The position numbers were made by a program, and so were the translations under genes. Positions 1-8,582 of a stretch of DNA of 64,000 bases are shown in pieces. A model generated the notes under the pieces. The model did not search any database. It saw only the letters and a program-made list of their open reading frames with translations, and was not told the origin of the DNA. The stretch's first letter is position 1. Every line of letters starts with the position of its first letter. Source of the DNA: Candidatus Binatus soli (GTDB lineage: Bacteria; Desulfobacterota; Binatia; Binatales; Binataceae); NCBI GenBank assembly GCA_002479255.1, contig DLMJ01000036.1, positions 9,979-73,978 of the forward strand. Direction: 5' to 3'.

Positions 1-129
1 TACTCGGTCAACTGTGAGCATCGCAACACCGTATGCCGCTGTCCGAGCGCGTCCGCCGCGGCGCGCGGGGATCGCCGACCTGCGCGGGCGGTGGCGGCCT
101 CATTGATATGAAATATTGGCGATGTTAGC

Positions 130-1158
130 GTGACTGTCATCGCCGCGATGCCCGCGCCGGGGCTCGCCCGGAAAGGCATCGCCAGGCCGCAATCCTTGAA
201 CCCTATATCGCGCGCAAAACAAAGCTCACGCCCGTTGCGGCTCCCCGACTTCATCGCGGTCGGACCGCCGCGAACCGCCACCACCTGGTTGCACGAGGTC
301 TTGAAGGGCCACGTGGGATTGCCGCTCGACATCAAGGAGACCGACTTTTTTTCCAAGCACTACGACAAGGGAATCGACTGGTACGCCGACTACTTCCGCC
401 ATTGTCCGCCCGCGATAAAAATCGGCGAACTGTGCGCGACCTATTTTGCGTCGCCGGAGGCTCGCGAGCGAATCGCGCGGCACCTCCCCGAATGCCGCAT
501 CATCTGCACGCTCCGCGACCCGGTCGATCGCTCCTACTCGTTCTACAGGCTGCTCCGCCGGCACGCGTGGACCAAGCTCCCATTCGAAGAAGCGGCGGCG
601 AAGCATCGCGAAATCCGCGAGCAGAACCGCTACGCGTTTCATCTCGCCGGATGGCAGCGGCAATTTGGCGCTGACCACGTGCTGGTCGGTCTGTATGATG
701 ACTTCGAGGCCGACGCGCAAGCGTTTGTCGACCGGGTAACCGCCTTTGTCGGGATCGATCGAATCGTGATTCCGCCGGGGCGGGCCTTCGAGCGCGTGCA
801 TCCGATCGAAACCGCGCCGCCGAGCCGCCGGCTGGTGCGTGCCACGCGCCAGATCATTACCTGGATGCATTCGCGCCGGATGCATCGGGCGGCCATACGG
901 TTTCGTAAGAGTGCGCTGGGCCGTTTCGTGTACGAAGGCGGGCGGCCGTATGGGCCGCTGGCGCCCGACGTCGAAGCGCGCGTCCGGGAACTGTACAGGC
1001 CCGAAGTCGAAGCGCTCGAGGAATTGCTTGCGATCGATCTTTCCGCGTGGAAGAAACCGCGCGATCCACAAGCCGGCCACAGCGATAAGCGGAAGGCAGC
1101 GATGTCTGTCGCGCGCGCGACCAGCCTTGACGATCTTCGTGACCCAATCTTCAAATAG
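130..1158 (+). CDS. Sulfotransferase domain protein (first of a tandem pair)
   Basis: Predicted PAPS-dependent sulfotransferase of 342 residues, transferring sulfate to an unknown carbohydrate, lipid or small-molecule acceptor. Residues 39-54 (PDFIAVGPPRTATTWL) form the 5'-phosphosulfate-binding loop. Residues 128-139 (LRDPVDRSYSFY) match the 3'-phosphate-binding motif with Arg129 and Ser135. The start is the GTG at 130; the first ~35 residues are not conserved in the next gene, so an internal start is possible. It is followed, with a 20-nt overlap, by a second related sulfotransferase. Neighbouring glycosyltransferases suggest a role in surface glycan decoration (inference). Family assignment is firm; acceptor unknown. 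Confidence 0.88.
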   Translation: MTVIAAMPAPGLARKGIARPQSLNPISRAKQSSRPLRLPDFIAVGPPRTATTWLHEVLKGHVGLPLDIKETDFFSKHYDKGIDWYADYFRHCPPAIKIGELCATYFASPEARERIARHLPECRIICTLRDPVDRSYSFYRLLRRHAWTKLPFEEAAAKHREIREQNRYAFHLAGWQRQFGADHVLVGLYDDFEADAQAFVDRVTAFVGIDRIVIPPGRAFERVHPIETAPPSRRLVRATRQIITWMHSRRMHRAAIRFRKSALGRFVYEGGRPYGPLAPDVEARVRELYRPEVEALEELLAIDLSAWKKPRDPQAGHSDKRKAAMSVARATSLDDLRDPIFK

Positions 1159-2023
1159 CGGACGTCAACTGAGACTGCCCGATTTCATCGCGGTAGGGCC
1201 GGGCCGGACCGGCACGACGTGGCTGCACGAGATCCTCAAGGGCCGCGTCAACCTGCCTGCGGGGATCAAGGAAACCGAGTTTTTCACGACCAATTATTAC
1301 AAGGGGATCGATTGGTACGCGCATCACTTCCGCAACGCGGACAGCGTGCGTCCGGTTGGCGAGGTTAATCCATACTTCGGCTTTCCCGAGTCGGCCGAGC
1401 GCGTCGCGCTGCATATTCCGCGATGCAAGATTATTTGCACTTTTCGCAACCCGGTCGAGCGTATTTACTCGGAGTATAAACTCTGGCGGCATTACACCCT
1501 GACGCGTTTTCCGCTCGATAAGTTCCTGGTAAAAGTTCCGCAGGTGATCGAATCGACCCGCTATGCCAAGCATCTGCCCGACTGGCTCGCGCGTTTTGGT
1601 CAGGACCGGGTGCTGGTCTTGCTCAACGAGGACCTGCGCGCCGATCCGCAGGCTTACCTTGACCGGGTTTGCGATTTTATCGGCATCGAGCGGTACCCCG
1701 TGCCGGCGTCTGCGGGCCAAGGCGAGTTGATCAATTCAATTAACGATCTGCCCAGGTTCTGGCGTGTAGCTCGCAAGGCGCGCCATCTCATGTACTGGCT
1801 CAGGGAGAAGCAAGCCTACCGCACAAGCAATTTTCTCGAGCGGGCGGGTGCATGGAAGTTGGTTTTCGGCGGCGGCTCGCGCTTCCCGCCGCTCGATCCT
1901 GCCAGCGAGTCGCACCTGTACGAACTCATGCGCCCCGAGATCGACGGCCTCGAGCGCATGACCGGACGTGATCTCTCTGCCTGGAAGGCTGCTCGCGCCG
2001 ATCGTAGGCGCGTGCGGGACTGA
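1139..2023 (+). CDS. Sulfotransferase domain protein (second of a tandem pair)
   Basis: Second PAPS-dependent sulfotransferase, 294 residues. The open frame runs back to 839, but that part is a shadow of the upstream gene. I chose the GTG at 1139 because the protein then starts just before the shared block LRLPDFIAVGPGRTGTTWLH (residues 11-30), which aligns with residues 37-56 of the upstream protein. The 3'-phosphate motif is FRNPVERIYSEY, from residue 102. The start overlaps the upstream stop by 20 nt, so the two are probably co-translated. The pair looks like a tandem duplication that has diverged considerably. No strong ribosome binding site is visible. Confidence 0.85.
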   Translation: MTQSSNSGRQLRLPDFIAVGPGRTGTTWLHEILKGRVNLPAGIKETEFFTTNYYKGIDWYAHHFRNADSVRPVGEVNPYFGFPESAERVALHIPRCKIICTFRNPVERIYSEYKLWRHYTLTRFPLDKFLVKVPQVIESTRYAKHLPDWLARFGQDRVLVLLNEDLRADPQAYLDRVCDFIGIERYPVPASAGQGELINSINDLPRFWRVARKARHLMYWLREKQAYRTSNFLERAGAWKLVFGGGSRFPPLDPASESHLYELMRPEIDGLERMTGRDLSAWKAARADRRRVRD

Positions 2024-2038
2024 AGGCATAGGTTCATT

Positions 2039-2839
2039 TCACGAAAAGAATTCTTGCCTCAAGCGCTTGGTTCTCACTCGCAGGCGAAACAGGCGGCGAG
2101 GTAACCTACGGGGTTTGCGTAGAACATCTTTATGCCAGAAGAACATTTTCAGAATTGTGTCTGAACGGCTGTGTGCCTCATCGTGCCCGGTACGGTACAC
2201 GGCGCCAGCAAAAGGCAATGGCGCCAAAGGCGTTCCGGCCGCGTTCAGATGGTCATCAATAAAAATATGGCTCCCCAGCATGCGGCGAATGTAGGCGTCG
2301 TCGGCATCCTCGAAACGGGCCGGCAGATGATAAAGATCGGCGCGCACGATGTGCGACGACCCGCACAAAATGGAAAACTTCGGATAAAGATAAAGTAGAT
2401 TGCCGCCGCTCCAGACATACCCATCGCGAATATACCACCCATTCGCGTGAGGATTGGCAGCCACAAATGATGTCAGGTTGCAACTGACAAAGTCATCGCC
2501 ATCAACAATCATGACATATTCCATCTCGCCGGCGTGCAACATGCCGGCCAGAACACGCCGTCCCTTATCGAGCCGAAGGGCGTTGTAAAAATCCTCCCTA
2601 TCGCTCTTCCCTCGTTCATGCAGTTGATTGGGAGGAAAGTCGACGCGTTTGACCTCGAAGCCAGGCGGAAGTTCGGGAAGATCGGCACCGTAATTGGCGA
2701 CGATCACAGCTTTCCATTCCGGCTTGGTTTGCCGAGAGATCGACGAAACGGTTTCACTCAGATGTCTTTTAAGTTGGGGCCAGTCCCTGGCATTCTCCTG
2801 ATGCCGAACCGGGATAACAAATGTTACGATGTTTTCCAT
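2039..2839 (-). CDS. GT2-like glycosyltransferase, GT-A fold
   Basis: Likely nucleotide-sugar-dependent glycosyltransferase of 266 residues from ATG 2839. It opens with a typical GT-A beta strand (NIVTFVIPVRHQEN, residues 3-16) and has a DGDD metal-binding motif at 113-116, where family 2 enzymes carry DxD. The C-terminus is strongly basic (RRLFRLRVRTKRLRQ), compatible with membrane association. The open frame extends to 3031, but the conserved fold starts at 2839. Base composition is visibly more AT-rich than in the flanking genes, a possible sign of transfer. It converges on the sulfotransferase pair. Acceptor and donor are unknown. Confidence 0.72.
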   Translation of the reverse strand: MENIVTFVIPVRHQENARDWPQLKRHLSETVSSISRQTKPEWKAVIVANYGADLPELPPGFEVKRVDFPPNQLHERGKSDREDFYNALRLDKGRRVLAGMLHAGEMEYVMIVDGDDFVSCNLTSFVAANPHANGWYIRDGYVWSGGNLLYLYPKFSILCGSSHIVRADLYHLPARFEDADDAYIRRMLGSHIFIDDHLNAAGTPLAPLPFAGAVYRTGHDEAHSRSDTILKMFFWHKDVLRKPRRLPRRLFRLRVRTKRLRQEFFS

Positions 2840-3102
2840 GTGATGCGCAGGAGTCACGCGCGATGCCAACATAATTTGGACCTGGGCCAAAGCTAGCGCT
2901 GGGGCCTTGCGGACCGAGGCCGTGCAGCGTATCTCAGAGTTTACATTTGGAGATTCAAATAGGAAATCCCCGATCAGGGGAGCGGATGACAGGGCGCGAT
3001 CTCTCGGCGTGGAAGCGCCCGCGCGCCGCAATCGGCCCCACCCGTCACGGCGCCAGCGCCGGCCGTTCGGCGGTCGCGTAGCTCGCCTATCGGGGATGGC
3101 GG
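2840..3102. other. Intergenic region between divergent glycosyltransferases
   Basis: About 260 bases separate the starts of two divergent glycosyltransferase genes. The left part continues the relatively AT-rich composition of the leftward gene and carries an open but unconvincing N-terminal extension of it. I see no convincing promoter hexamers, hairpin or small gene. Confidence 0.4.
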
Positions 3103-4023
3103 ATGCCGCGGGTTTCGGTAATCATCCCGGTCTTCAATGCCGCCTCTACGGTCGCAGCCGCGATCGAGAGCGTGCTCGCGCAGACGTTCACTGATTTCGA
3201 GATCATCGCGATCGATAACGGGTCGATCGACCGCAGCCGCGAGGTTCTCGCGCGGTACGCCGACCGCGTAAAAATTCTCGAGGAGCCCAAGCGCGGACCC
3301 TCCGCTGCCCGCAACGCCGGCGTGCGCGCGTCGTCGGGCGAGTACCTGGGATTCCTCGACGCCGACGATTGGTGGCGGCCGACTATGCTGGAGCGCACGG
3401 TCCAGACGCTCGACGGCGACCCGGATTGCGTGCTCGTCTATACCGATCTTGCGCTGGTCGACAGCACCGGGCGGGAGCAGATGGCGTCGCTGGTCGGCGA
3501 CAGCCACCCTCCAACGGTTGACGAGATGCTCGAACGGCTGTGGCCGATTCTGCCGAGTGGAGTCGTGATGCGCCGGCGCGCGTTCGAGCTTGCGGGCGGA
3601 TTCCCGGAGGCGCTGACCGCATTTGAGGACGTTTACCTTTGGCTCCGCGCTCGCGAGCACGGAAACTTTCACTATCTCGCCGAGCCGCTCGCGGTATGGC
3701 GCTTCGCGCTGTTCCCGGAGCCGCTCAAGCCCGGCGGAGGGCAGGAGGAGGCGGGCGTAGTCTTCGAGCGGATGGTGCGCGAGCGCTACGGCGTGTCGGC
3801 GCATCGTCATGTGGTCGCCCGCCGTCGCGCGCCGCGGAGCATCCTCGGCTATATCGGGCTTCGCGCGCTCAGAGAGGGCGATCGGACGCTTGCACGCCGC
3901 GCATTCGCGCGCGCAATCCGCTTCGATCCATTACGAATCAAGAATTACCTGCGCTTGGCGAGGACTATCCTGCCGGACGCGATGGCGCGGGCGCTCAGCG
4001 GACGATCGCGCACCGCGCGCTAG
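3103..4023 (+). CDS. Glycosyltransferase family 2
   Basis: Family 2 glycosyltransferase, 306 residues. The N-terminal GT-A domain starts RVSVIIPVFNAASTVAAAIE (residues 3-22), followed by IIAIDNGSIDRS (34-45) and the metal-binding DADD at 86-89. The arrangement is typical of enzymes building capsular, O-antigen or exopolysaccharide sugars from nucleotide sugars at the cytoplasmic face. The C-terminal ~70 residues are Arg-rich and probably helical. It is divergent from the other glycosyltransferase and convergent with the oxidase operon. Donor and acceptor cannot be read from sequence. Confidence 0.9.
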   Translation: MPRVSVIIPVFNAASTVAAAIESVLAQTFTDFEIIAIDNGSIDRSREVLARYADRVKILEEPKRGPSAARNAGVRASSGEYLGFLDADDWWRPTMLERTVQTLDGDPDCVLVYTDLALVDSTGREQMASLVGDSHPPTVDEMLERLWPILPSGVVMRRRAFELAGGFPEALTAFEDVYLWLRAREHGNFHYLAEPLAVWRFALFPEPLKPGGGQEEAGVVFERMVRERYGVSAHRHVVARRRAPRSILGYIGLRALREGDRTLARRAFARAIRFDPLRIKNYLRLARTILPDAMARALSGRSRTAR

Positions 4024-4087
4024 CGAATAAGCGGCTTCATCCGCCCGCTCACGCGCGGCAGGCGATGAAGGCGACCGGCTCAGGCGT

Positions 4088-5749
4088 CTAAGGATAGAGG
4101 AGGCCCGCGGTGGTGAGGCGGAGCGGGAAGTGTCCGAGGATGACGGGGCCATAGACCGCTATTACGAGGACGACCGAAGCCAGGACCCAGTAGTTAAGCC
4201 GATCAAGCCGCGGCTGCCATCCGATGGTGGGCGGTGCCTGGACCGTCGCGGTGAACGGGAGGTCGCGCTGCGAGGTCTTTTTGCCGGCAACTATCGTCAT
4301 CACCACGATGAAGAAGAACAGCATCGCACTTACGAACATCAGCGAGCCGCCCACGCCCGTCATGATTTCCGGAATCTTCCACGCCGGCAGGTCGTAGCTG
4401 GCTTGGAGCATGTCGGTGCGCCGCGGCATTCCCGCTATGCCTCCGGCCATCAGGCCGTGCGAGAAAATCATCACTCCGACGAAATATAGAAACGCCTGGA
4501 ACAATGCGAGGCGAGATGACCATAGCTCGCGCCGCTCGAGATACGGTATCAGCCAGTAGGCGATTCCCATGTAGGAGAGGGCCACCCCGCAGCCGATCAT
4601 GAGATGAAAATGGCCCGACACAAACGCGGTGTTATGAATCTCCATATTCATGGTGTAGCTCCCGTTCATCAGGCCGGAGATGCCGCCGAGCAGGAATGCG
4701 ATCATCGCCAGCACCTGCGCCGCCACCGAGGGATCGCTCCATGGAATCCTGAAGAACCATCCGATCAACCCCTTCCCGCCACGGCGGCGTCCCCCGATCT
4801 CGAGCGCATACATCACCGAGAACGCGGTCATCAGGCTGGGGAAGAAAATCGCGAAGGTCATCGCCGCGACAGTGAACTTCAGTCCCTGCGATATTCCCGG
4901 GTCAACGAACTGATGATGAAAGCCGACCGGGATCAGCAGGATAAAAAGTATGAAGGCCACCCGCGTCAGGGTGTCGCTGAACAGCACGCCGCCGGCCTGT
5001 TTGGGAATCAGTCCGTACCATGAAACGTAGATCGGCAGCAGCCAGAAGTACACGATCGGATGCCCGGTGAACCAGAACAGCGTGCGATCAAGCATCGGAT
5101 CGACGCCCGGAAGCAAACCCAGCGACCATGGCAGCAGGAACACCACGACCTCTACGGCCAGGCCGACCGATGCGATATCCCACATCACGTAGGTCGCGAT
5201 CGACATAAAGGCGAGCAGCGGAACTCGCTCGCCCGGATGATCCCTGCGCCATCCGCGCAGCGCCACCAGCTGAGCCGCCGAGATGAACCACGTGCTCACC
5301 ACCACCAACGCGAGGCCCAGGTAGAACGTCCAGTGGGCTTCCAGGGGAGGATAGAAGGTGTACAGAACCGAGGCCTTGTCGGCGAACATCGCATACGCCG
5401 CCAGCAGCGAGCCGATAAGAAGCGTCCAGAGCGCCGCCTGAAGGAGCGCATCATTGAGCTTGCGCCCGAACCCTCGCGCGGTGGTCAGCGCGATAAAGCC
5501 GTTCGCGAACGCTGTCGTGAGCACCAGCGCGTTGAACACGCCATGAATCGTCAGTCCCTGGTAGTATGATTTCACTACCGGATAGTGCCGGATGATGTCC
5601 ACTTGCGCATAATTGAGCGCCTGGCCCAGTCCCATGATGACGCCAATCGCGAGCACCGCGAATCCGAAATAAATGTTCCATCGGATAACGTTCAACTGGC
5701 CCTGCGGCAGGGCGAAGCCGGATGGCTCCGAGACGACAGCCGTACTCAT
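4088..5749 (-). CDS. cbaA: ba3-type (B-family) cytochrome c oxidase subunit I
   Basis: Catalytic subunit of a B-family haem-copper oxidase, 553 residues, which reduces O2 to water and pumps protons. Visible ligands are His69 (low-spin haem; ITIHGVFNAL-type helix), His230 and Tyr234 in HPIVYFWLLP (cross-linked CuB ligand pair), His278-His279 (CuB), and His380 and His382 in SGHFHLMIG (haems). HPIVY in place of HPEVY is typical of the ba3 branch and indicates no D-channel-type site. ATG 5749 overlaps the subunit II stop (ATGA) and follows a GGTGG ribosome binding site; the 19-residue upstream extension is rejected. It is the last gene of a cbaD-cbaB-cbaA operon. Confidence 0.93.
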   Translation of the reverse strand: MSTAVVSEPSGFALPQGQLNVIRWNIYFGFAVLAIGVIMGLGQALNYAQVDIIRHYPVVKSYYQGLTIHGVFNALVLTTAFANGFIALTTARGFGRKLNDALLQAALWTLLIGSLLAAYAMFADKASVLYTFYPPLEAHWTFYLGLALVVVSTWFISAAQLVALRGWRRDHPGERVPLLAFMSIATYVMWDIASVGLAVEVVVFLLPWSLGLLPGVDPMLDRTLFWFTGHPIVYFWLLPIYVSWYGLIPKQAGGVLFSDTLTRVAFILFILLIPVGFHHQFVDPGISQGLKFTVAAMTFAIFFPSLMTAFSVMYALEIGGRRRGGKGLIGWFFRIPWSDPSVAAQVLAMIAFLLGGISGLMNGSYTMNMEIHNTAFVSGHFHLMIGCGVALSYMGIAYWLIPYLERRELWSSRLALFQAFLYFVGVMIFSHGLMAGGIAGMPRRTDMLQASYDLPAWKIPEIMTGVGGSLMFVSAMLFFFIVVMTIVAGKKTSQRDLPFTATVQAPPTIGWQPRLDRLNYWVLASVVLVIAVYGPVILGHFPLRLTTAGLLYP

Positions 5750-6228
5750 TTGACCACCACCTTTCCGGCCATCGTGTGATGCAGCTCGCCACAATATTCG
5801 TGGCAAATCATCAAGTATTCGCCGGGTTTGGTAAAGCGATAGTCCAATTCAGAAATCTGGCCGGGGAGGAGCATCATGTTGACTCGCGTGCCGACGATGA
5901 AAAATCCGTGGGTTACGTCAGCCGAGGTTGCGATGAATTTCACCTCGGCGCCGACCGGAAGGTCGATCTCATTGGGAGTAAAGGCCCAGGTCTTGGCGAT
6001 CACCACCGCCTGGTATTTCCCCGGCGCGATTTCCTTCACTCCTGTGTGATCGAACGGCGGCGTTTTGAGCAGTACCTTGCGAAGCTTCTGGCCGGCGTTG
6101 CAATAGATCATCCCGCTATGCGAAGGCAGATGGACGTTCATCGCGACGCTACTGTAGCCAAGCGCGCACAGGAAAATCACCAGCACCGCGGCGCATGCCG
6201 AAAGGAAGGCCTTCTCGTACCGTTCCAT
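5746..6228 (-). CDS. cbaB: ba3-type cytochrome c oxidase subunit II (CuA)
   Basis: Subunit II of the ba3-type oxidase, 160 residues. It has one N-terminal transmembrane helix (residues ~8-29) followed by a periplasmic cupredoxin domain. The binuclear CuA site is intact: His107 (DVTHGFF) and the loop C142-x3-C146-x3-H150-x2-M153. It accepts electrons from cytochrome c and passes them to subunit I. Its single helix matches the ba3 family rather than A-type subunit II, which has two. The start lies immediately after the stop of the tiny subunit IIa, and its end overlaps cbaA by 4 nt, so the three genes form a translationally coupled operon. Confidence 0.93.
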   Translation of the reverse strand: MERYEKAFLSACAAVLVIFLCALGYSSVAMNVHLPSHSGMIYCNAGQKLRKVLLKTPPFDHTGVKEIAPGKYQAVVIAKTWAFTPNEIDLPVGAEVKFIATSADVTHGFFIVGTRVNMMLLPGQISELDYRFTKPGEYLMICHEYCGELHHTMAGKVVVK

Positions 6229-6369
6229 CTACCTGTCCACCAGCATCCAGAACATCACGGCCCAACCCACGGCGAGCACCAGCATGTACATTCCTAATAT
6301 GAAGATCGTGCCGGTAGGCGGAGGAAGGTCTTCTTCGGGGAATTCGTCGCGCGATGTTTCGACGGGCAT
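6229..6369 (-). CDS. cbaD: Small cytochrome oxidase subunit IIa (46 aa)
   Basis: Small gene of 46 residues encoding one transmembrane helix (GTIFILGMYMLVLAVGWAVM, residues 20-39) after an acidic, Pro-rich cytoplasmic N-terminus (MPVETSRDEFPEEDLPPP). Single-helix subunits of 34-50 residues encoded just upstream of subunits II and I are characteristic of ba3 oxidases (CbaD/subunit IIa), supplying the helix missing from subunit II. The ATG at 6369 follows an AAAAGGAAAGG purine stretch. Its TAG (6231-6229) directly abuts the cbaB ATG. Assignment rests on position, size and topology; confidence is good. Confidence 0.85.
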   Translation of the reverse strand: MPVETSRDEFPEEDLPPPTGTIFILGMYMLVLAVGWAVMFWMLVDR

Positions 6370-6631
6370 GCGCGCCTTTCCTTTTACCGCGCCGTTCGCG
6401 GGCGCACCGTGTTCAGCAACTCACAGAGCCTGTCAGTTCACTTCCCGTTCACGGCTCCAGGACCCTGACATCCTGCAACCGAGTCACGTGTACAGGATCG
6501 ATCGCGTACTGTCCATCTCTCGAGAAATCCCGTCGTCTTTTTTCTTTGGCTGATCCGCCTAAGCTAATAGCCGCTCCTGCGGCCGGCGACTGGTCGCCAG
6601 CGCAAACCGGGGGGGCCCCGTCGGACGGTAT
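6370..6631. other. Intergenic region upstream of the oxidase operon
   Basis: About 260 bases between the oxidase operon start and the end of the sigma-54 regulator gene, both on the minus strand. It must contain the cba promoter. I see no confident -35/-10 pair, no FNR-type palindrome and no additional gene. Confidence 0.35.
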
Positions 6632-7858
6632 TTATGACGCGCGGCGGGCGGTCGACTTGCGCAGCGTCTTGTAGGTACGGCCTTCGCCCAGGCCAAACCG
6701 GTTCAGCATCCGGTAAACCGTGTAGCGCGATACGCCCAGCAGCTCGGCCGCGCGATGGCAATTGCCCTCGGTCGCCTGCAATGCGCGAATCAGCGCGATC
6801 TTCGAGGCCTCGCGGATTACACCGTCGAGCGAGTAGGGCCAGCCCGCCATTTGGAAGCATCGCCTCGACGACGCGTTCGGGCAGTCAATCGTGGCGCCAT
6901 TGGGCCCACCCTCGAGATTGGGCCCGCCGTCTTGCGGCAGCGTCTCGGCCGGCTCGCTCAGCGCTTCCAGATTCGCATCGTCGTGGGGGAAAGGCAGGTC
7001 GTCGAGATCAATACGATCGCATTCGGTCATCAGAACCGCGCTTTCGATTGCATGGCCGAGCTCGCGGACGTTGCCGGGCCACTGGTTGGCGCACAGCGCG
7101 TCCAAGGCGCTACGCGAAACCAGCTTTATGTCCTTGCCGAACAGGCGGTTGAAGTGCTCGATAAAATGGGCGACGAAGGCCGGGATTGCCTCGCGTCGTT
7201 CGCGAAGCGGCGGAACCAGGATTGCCGCCGCGTTAAGGCGGTAGTAGAGATCGTCGCGGAATTCCCCCGCCTTCACCATCGCGCGCAGATTGCGATTGCT
7301 CGCCGCGACCAGCCTAATATCAACCGCGTAGGAGCGCGCCGAACCGACCGGCTGAATCTCGTGGGTATCGAGCACGCGCAGCAGCTTGGGCTGCAGGCGC
7401 AGCGGGAGCTCGCCGACTTCGTCCAGAAATAGAGTTCCGCCGTTGGCGGAGCGGAAATAACCGAGCGAATCCTCGCGGGCATCGGTGAAAGCGCCGCGCA
7501 CATGGCCGAAAAGCTGCGACTCTGCCAGCGACTCGACCAGGTTGGAGCAATTGAAGGTCACGAACGGGCCGCCCGGCGCCGGGCCGTGCGTATGCAACGC
7601 TCGCGCGACCAGCTCCTTGCCGGTCCCGGATTCGCCCTGAATCAGGATGGTTGACTTGTACGGACTCAAGCGCAAAATGGTTTTGAGTATCTTGCGCGCT
7701 TGCGCGGACCGCACCACCGCCCCGGCAACCCGTTCCGACCCATGCGCAAGATCCGCCAGGCTCAACCACTCGCGCGTCGCGTCCGCCGGCGCAGCGCCAA
7801 AATTCTCGCTCGCAGCCGCGACCGACGGTCTGTTCGCCGAGTACTCTTGTAGGCGCAT
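6632..7858 (-). CDS. Sigma-54-dependent activator, AAA+ plus Fis-type HTH, no receiver domain
   Basis: Bacterial enhancer-binding protein of 408 residues. After a ~45-residue N-terminus without a recognisable sensor domain comes the AAA+ module: Walker A GESGTGKE (75-82), sigma-54 contact loop 1 GAFTDA (122-127), Walker B TLFLDE (142-147), sensor and arginine-finger regions (FRDDLYYRL, PPLRERRE), then a Fis-like helix-turn-helix near residues 365-395 (AAELLGVSRYTVYRMLNRFG). The usual GAFTGA loop is GAFTDA here. A GAGGGG ribosome binding site precedes the ATG. A close paralogue is encoded at 32573-33763 beside the Tad genes, so both probably control Flp pilus genes (inference). Confidence 0.9.
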   Translation of the reverse strand: MRLQEYSANRPSVAAASENFGAAPADATREWLSLADLAHGSERVAGAVVRSAQARKILKTILRLSPYKSTILIQGESGTGKELVARALHTHGPAPGGPFVTFNCSNLVESLAESQLFGHVRGAFTDAREDSLGYFRSANGGTLFLDEVGELPLRLQPKLLRVLDTHEIQPVGSARSYAVDIRLVAASNRNLRAMVKAGEFRDDLYYRLNAAAILVPPLRERREAIPAFVAHFIEHFNRLFGKDIKLVSRSALDALCANQWPGNVRELGHAIESAVLMTECDRIDLDDLPFPHDDANLEALSEPAETLPQDGGPNLEGGPNGATIDCPNASSRRCFQMAGWPYSLDGVIREASKIALIRALQATEGNCHRAAELLGVSRYTVYRMLNRFGLGEGRTYKTLRKSTARRAS

Positions 7859-8217
7859 CTTTGGTTCCCCTCAAATCAACCCTGATTCCGCCAACTTACA
7901 CTTATTTACAAAACCTGCTCTACTTCTTTGTAGGATTTGGGTATATTCGAGTAGTGGGTAGCATGTCAAGCTGCTGAATGCTGATTTCACCGTCTTTGGG
8001 CAAAGGCGAGTCCATTTATGTTTCGCCGTCGCGATTTTCCTCATGGCAAGCGCGGTGCAATCATGACGGGGGACAACGTCGCGAATGACATAATCCCCCT
8101 TCTGCCTGCGCCTCGCCCTCTAATCCGTCGCGGAGGCGCACGATTGCGGAACCGGCTTCTGAAGTCGCGACTGTTTCCAATGCTTTGAATTACCTGTAAG
8201 CATTGAAATCTCTCGGT
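7859..8217. other. Intergenic region between regulator and tRNA-Lys
   Basis: About 360 bases with no credible gene. The first ~100 bases next to the regulator are AT-rich and probably hold its promoter. The rest leads into tRNA-Lys. Short open frames here have no conserved-looking features. Confidence 0.4.
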
Positions 8218-8290
8218 GAGCCGGTAGCTCAGGTGGTAGAGCATGTGACTTTTAATCACAGGGTCCCGGGTTCAAGTCCCGGCCGGCTCA
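8218..8290 (+). tRNA. tRNA-Lys (UUU)
   Basis: Complete 73-nt cloverleaf. The acceptor stem GAGCCGG pairs with CCGGCTC and is followed by discriminator A. The anticodon arm TGTGA-CTTTTAA-TCACA gives anticodon TTT (Lys). The T arm CCCGG-GTTCAAG-TCCCGG is canonical. CCA is not encoded, so it must be added enzymatically. No attachment-site repeat or integrase is visible next to it. Confidence 0.97.
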
Positions 8291-8490
8291 CTCAAATTCC
8301 CTTCTCTCCCAGCGATTTCACCGCTCAGCGCGCGATCGGGCCGGCGCCAGGGTAGAATCAAGTTAGACGCGACATAGACATTTTGACCCGCAACGCAGGG
8401 CGGATTACGAGATCTTTTCCGAGACAGGGCCGCGAAAAATTTCAATTGAATTTTTTGAAATAACCCAGAAAAACCTTGAATTTTCGGCGT

Positions 8491-8506
8491 TGACGCATAT
8501 GCGTCA
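8491..8506. promoter_or_regulatory. Perfect 16-bp palindrome upstream of the orphan flp gene
   Basis: TGACGCATATGCGTCA reads identically on both strands and sits 76 bp before the pilin ATG. A second, shorter perfect palindrome (TTCAATTGAA) lies at 8441-8450. Such a dyad is a plausible dimeric regulator or enhancer-type site. It is too short and loopless for a terminator. The cognate protein is unknown; one of the Fis-HTH sigma-54 activators is a candidate (inference). Confidence 0.45.
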
Positions 8507-8582
8507 TGGGGATATATGAGAAAGCTGCGAGAAATTGTTTGAAATTCAGTGCCGAGAGCAAAGAGGACACGGGAAAATAAAT

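Noticed and set aside
226..1080. 284-codon minus-strand ORF across the first sulfotransferase
   Set aside because: Exact antisense of a gene with clear PAPS motifs; composition is typical of a shadow frame.
839..1138. N-terminal extension of the second sulfotransferase
   Set aside because: Lies inside the first sulfotransferase in another frame and has no homology to it; GTG 1139 fits the conserved start.
8218..8290. tRNA-Lys as an integration site for a genomic island
   Set aside because: No integrase, no direct repeat of the tRNA 3' end and no flanking mobile genes in the window.
8291..8582. Sigma-54 promoter for the orphan pilin
   Set aside because: I checked GC dinucleotides for GG ten bases upstream and found none with supporting consensus bases.
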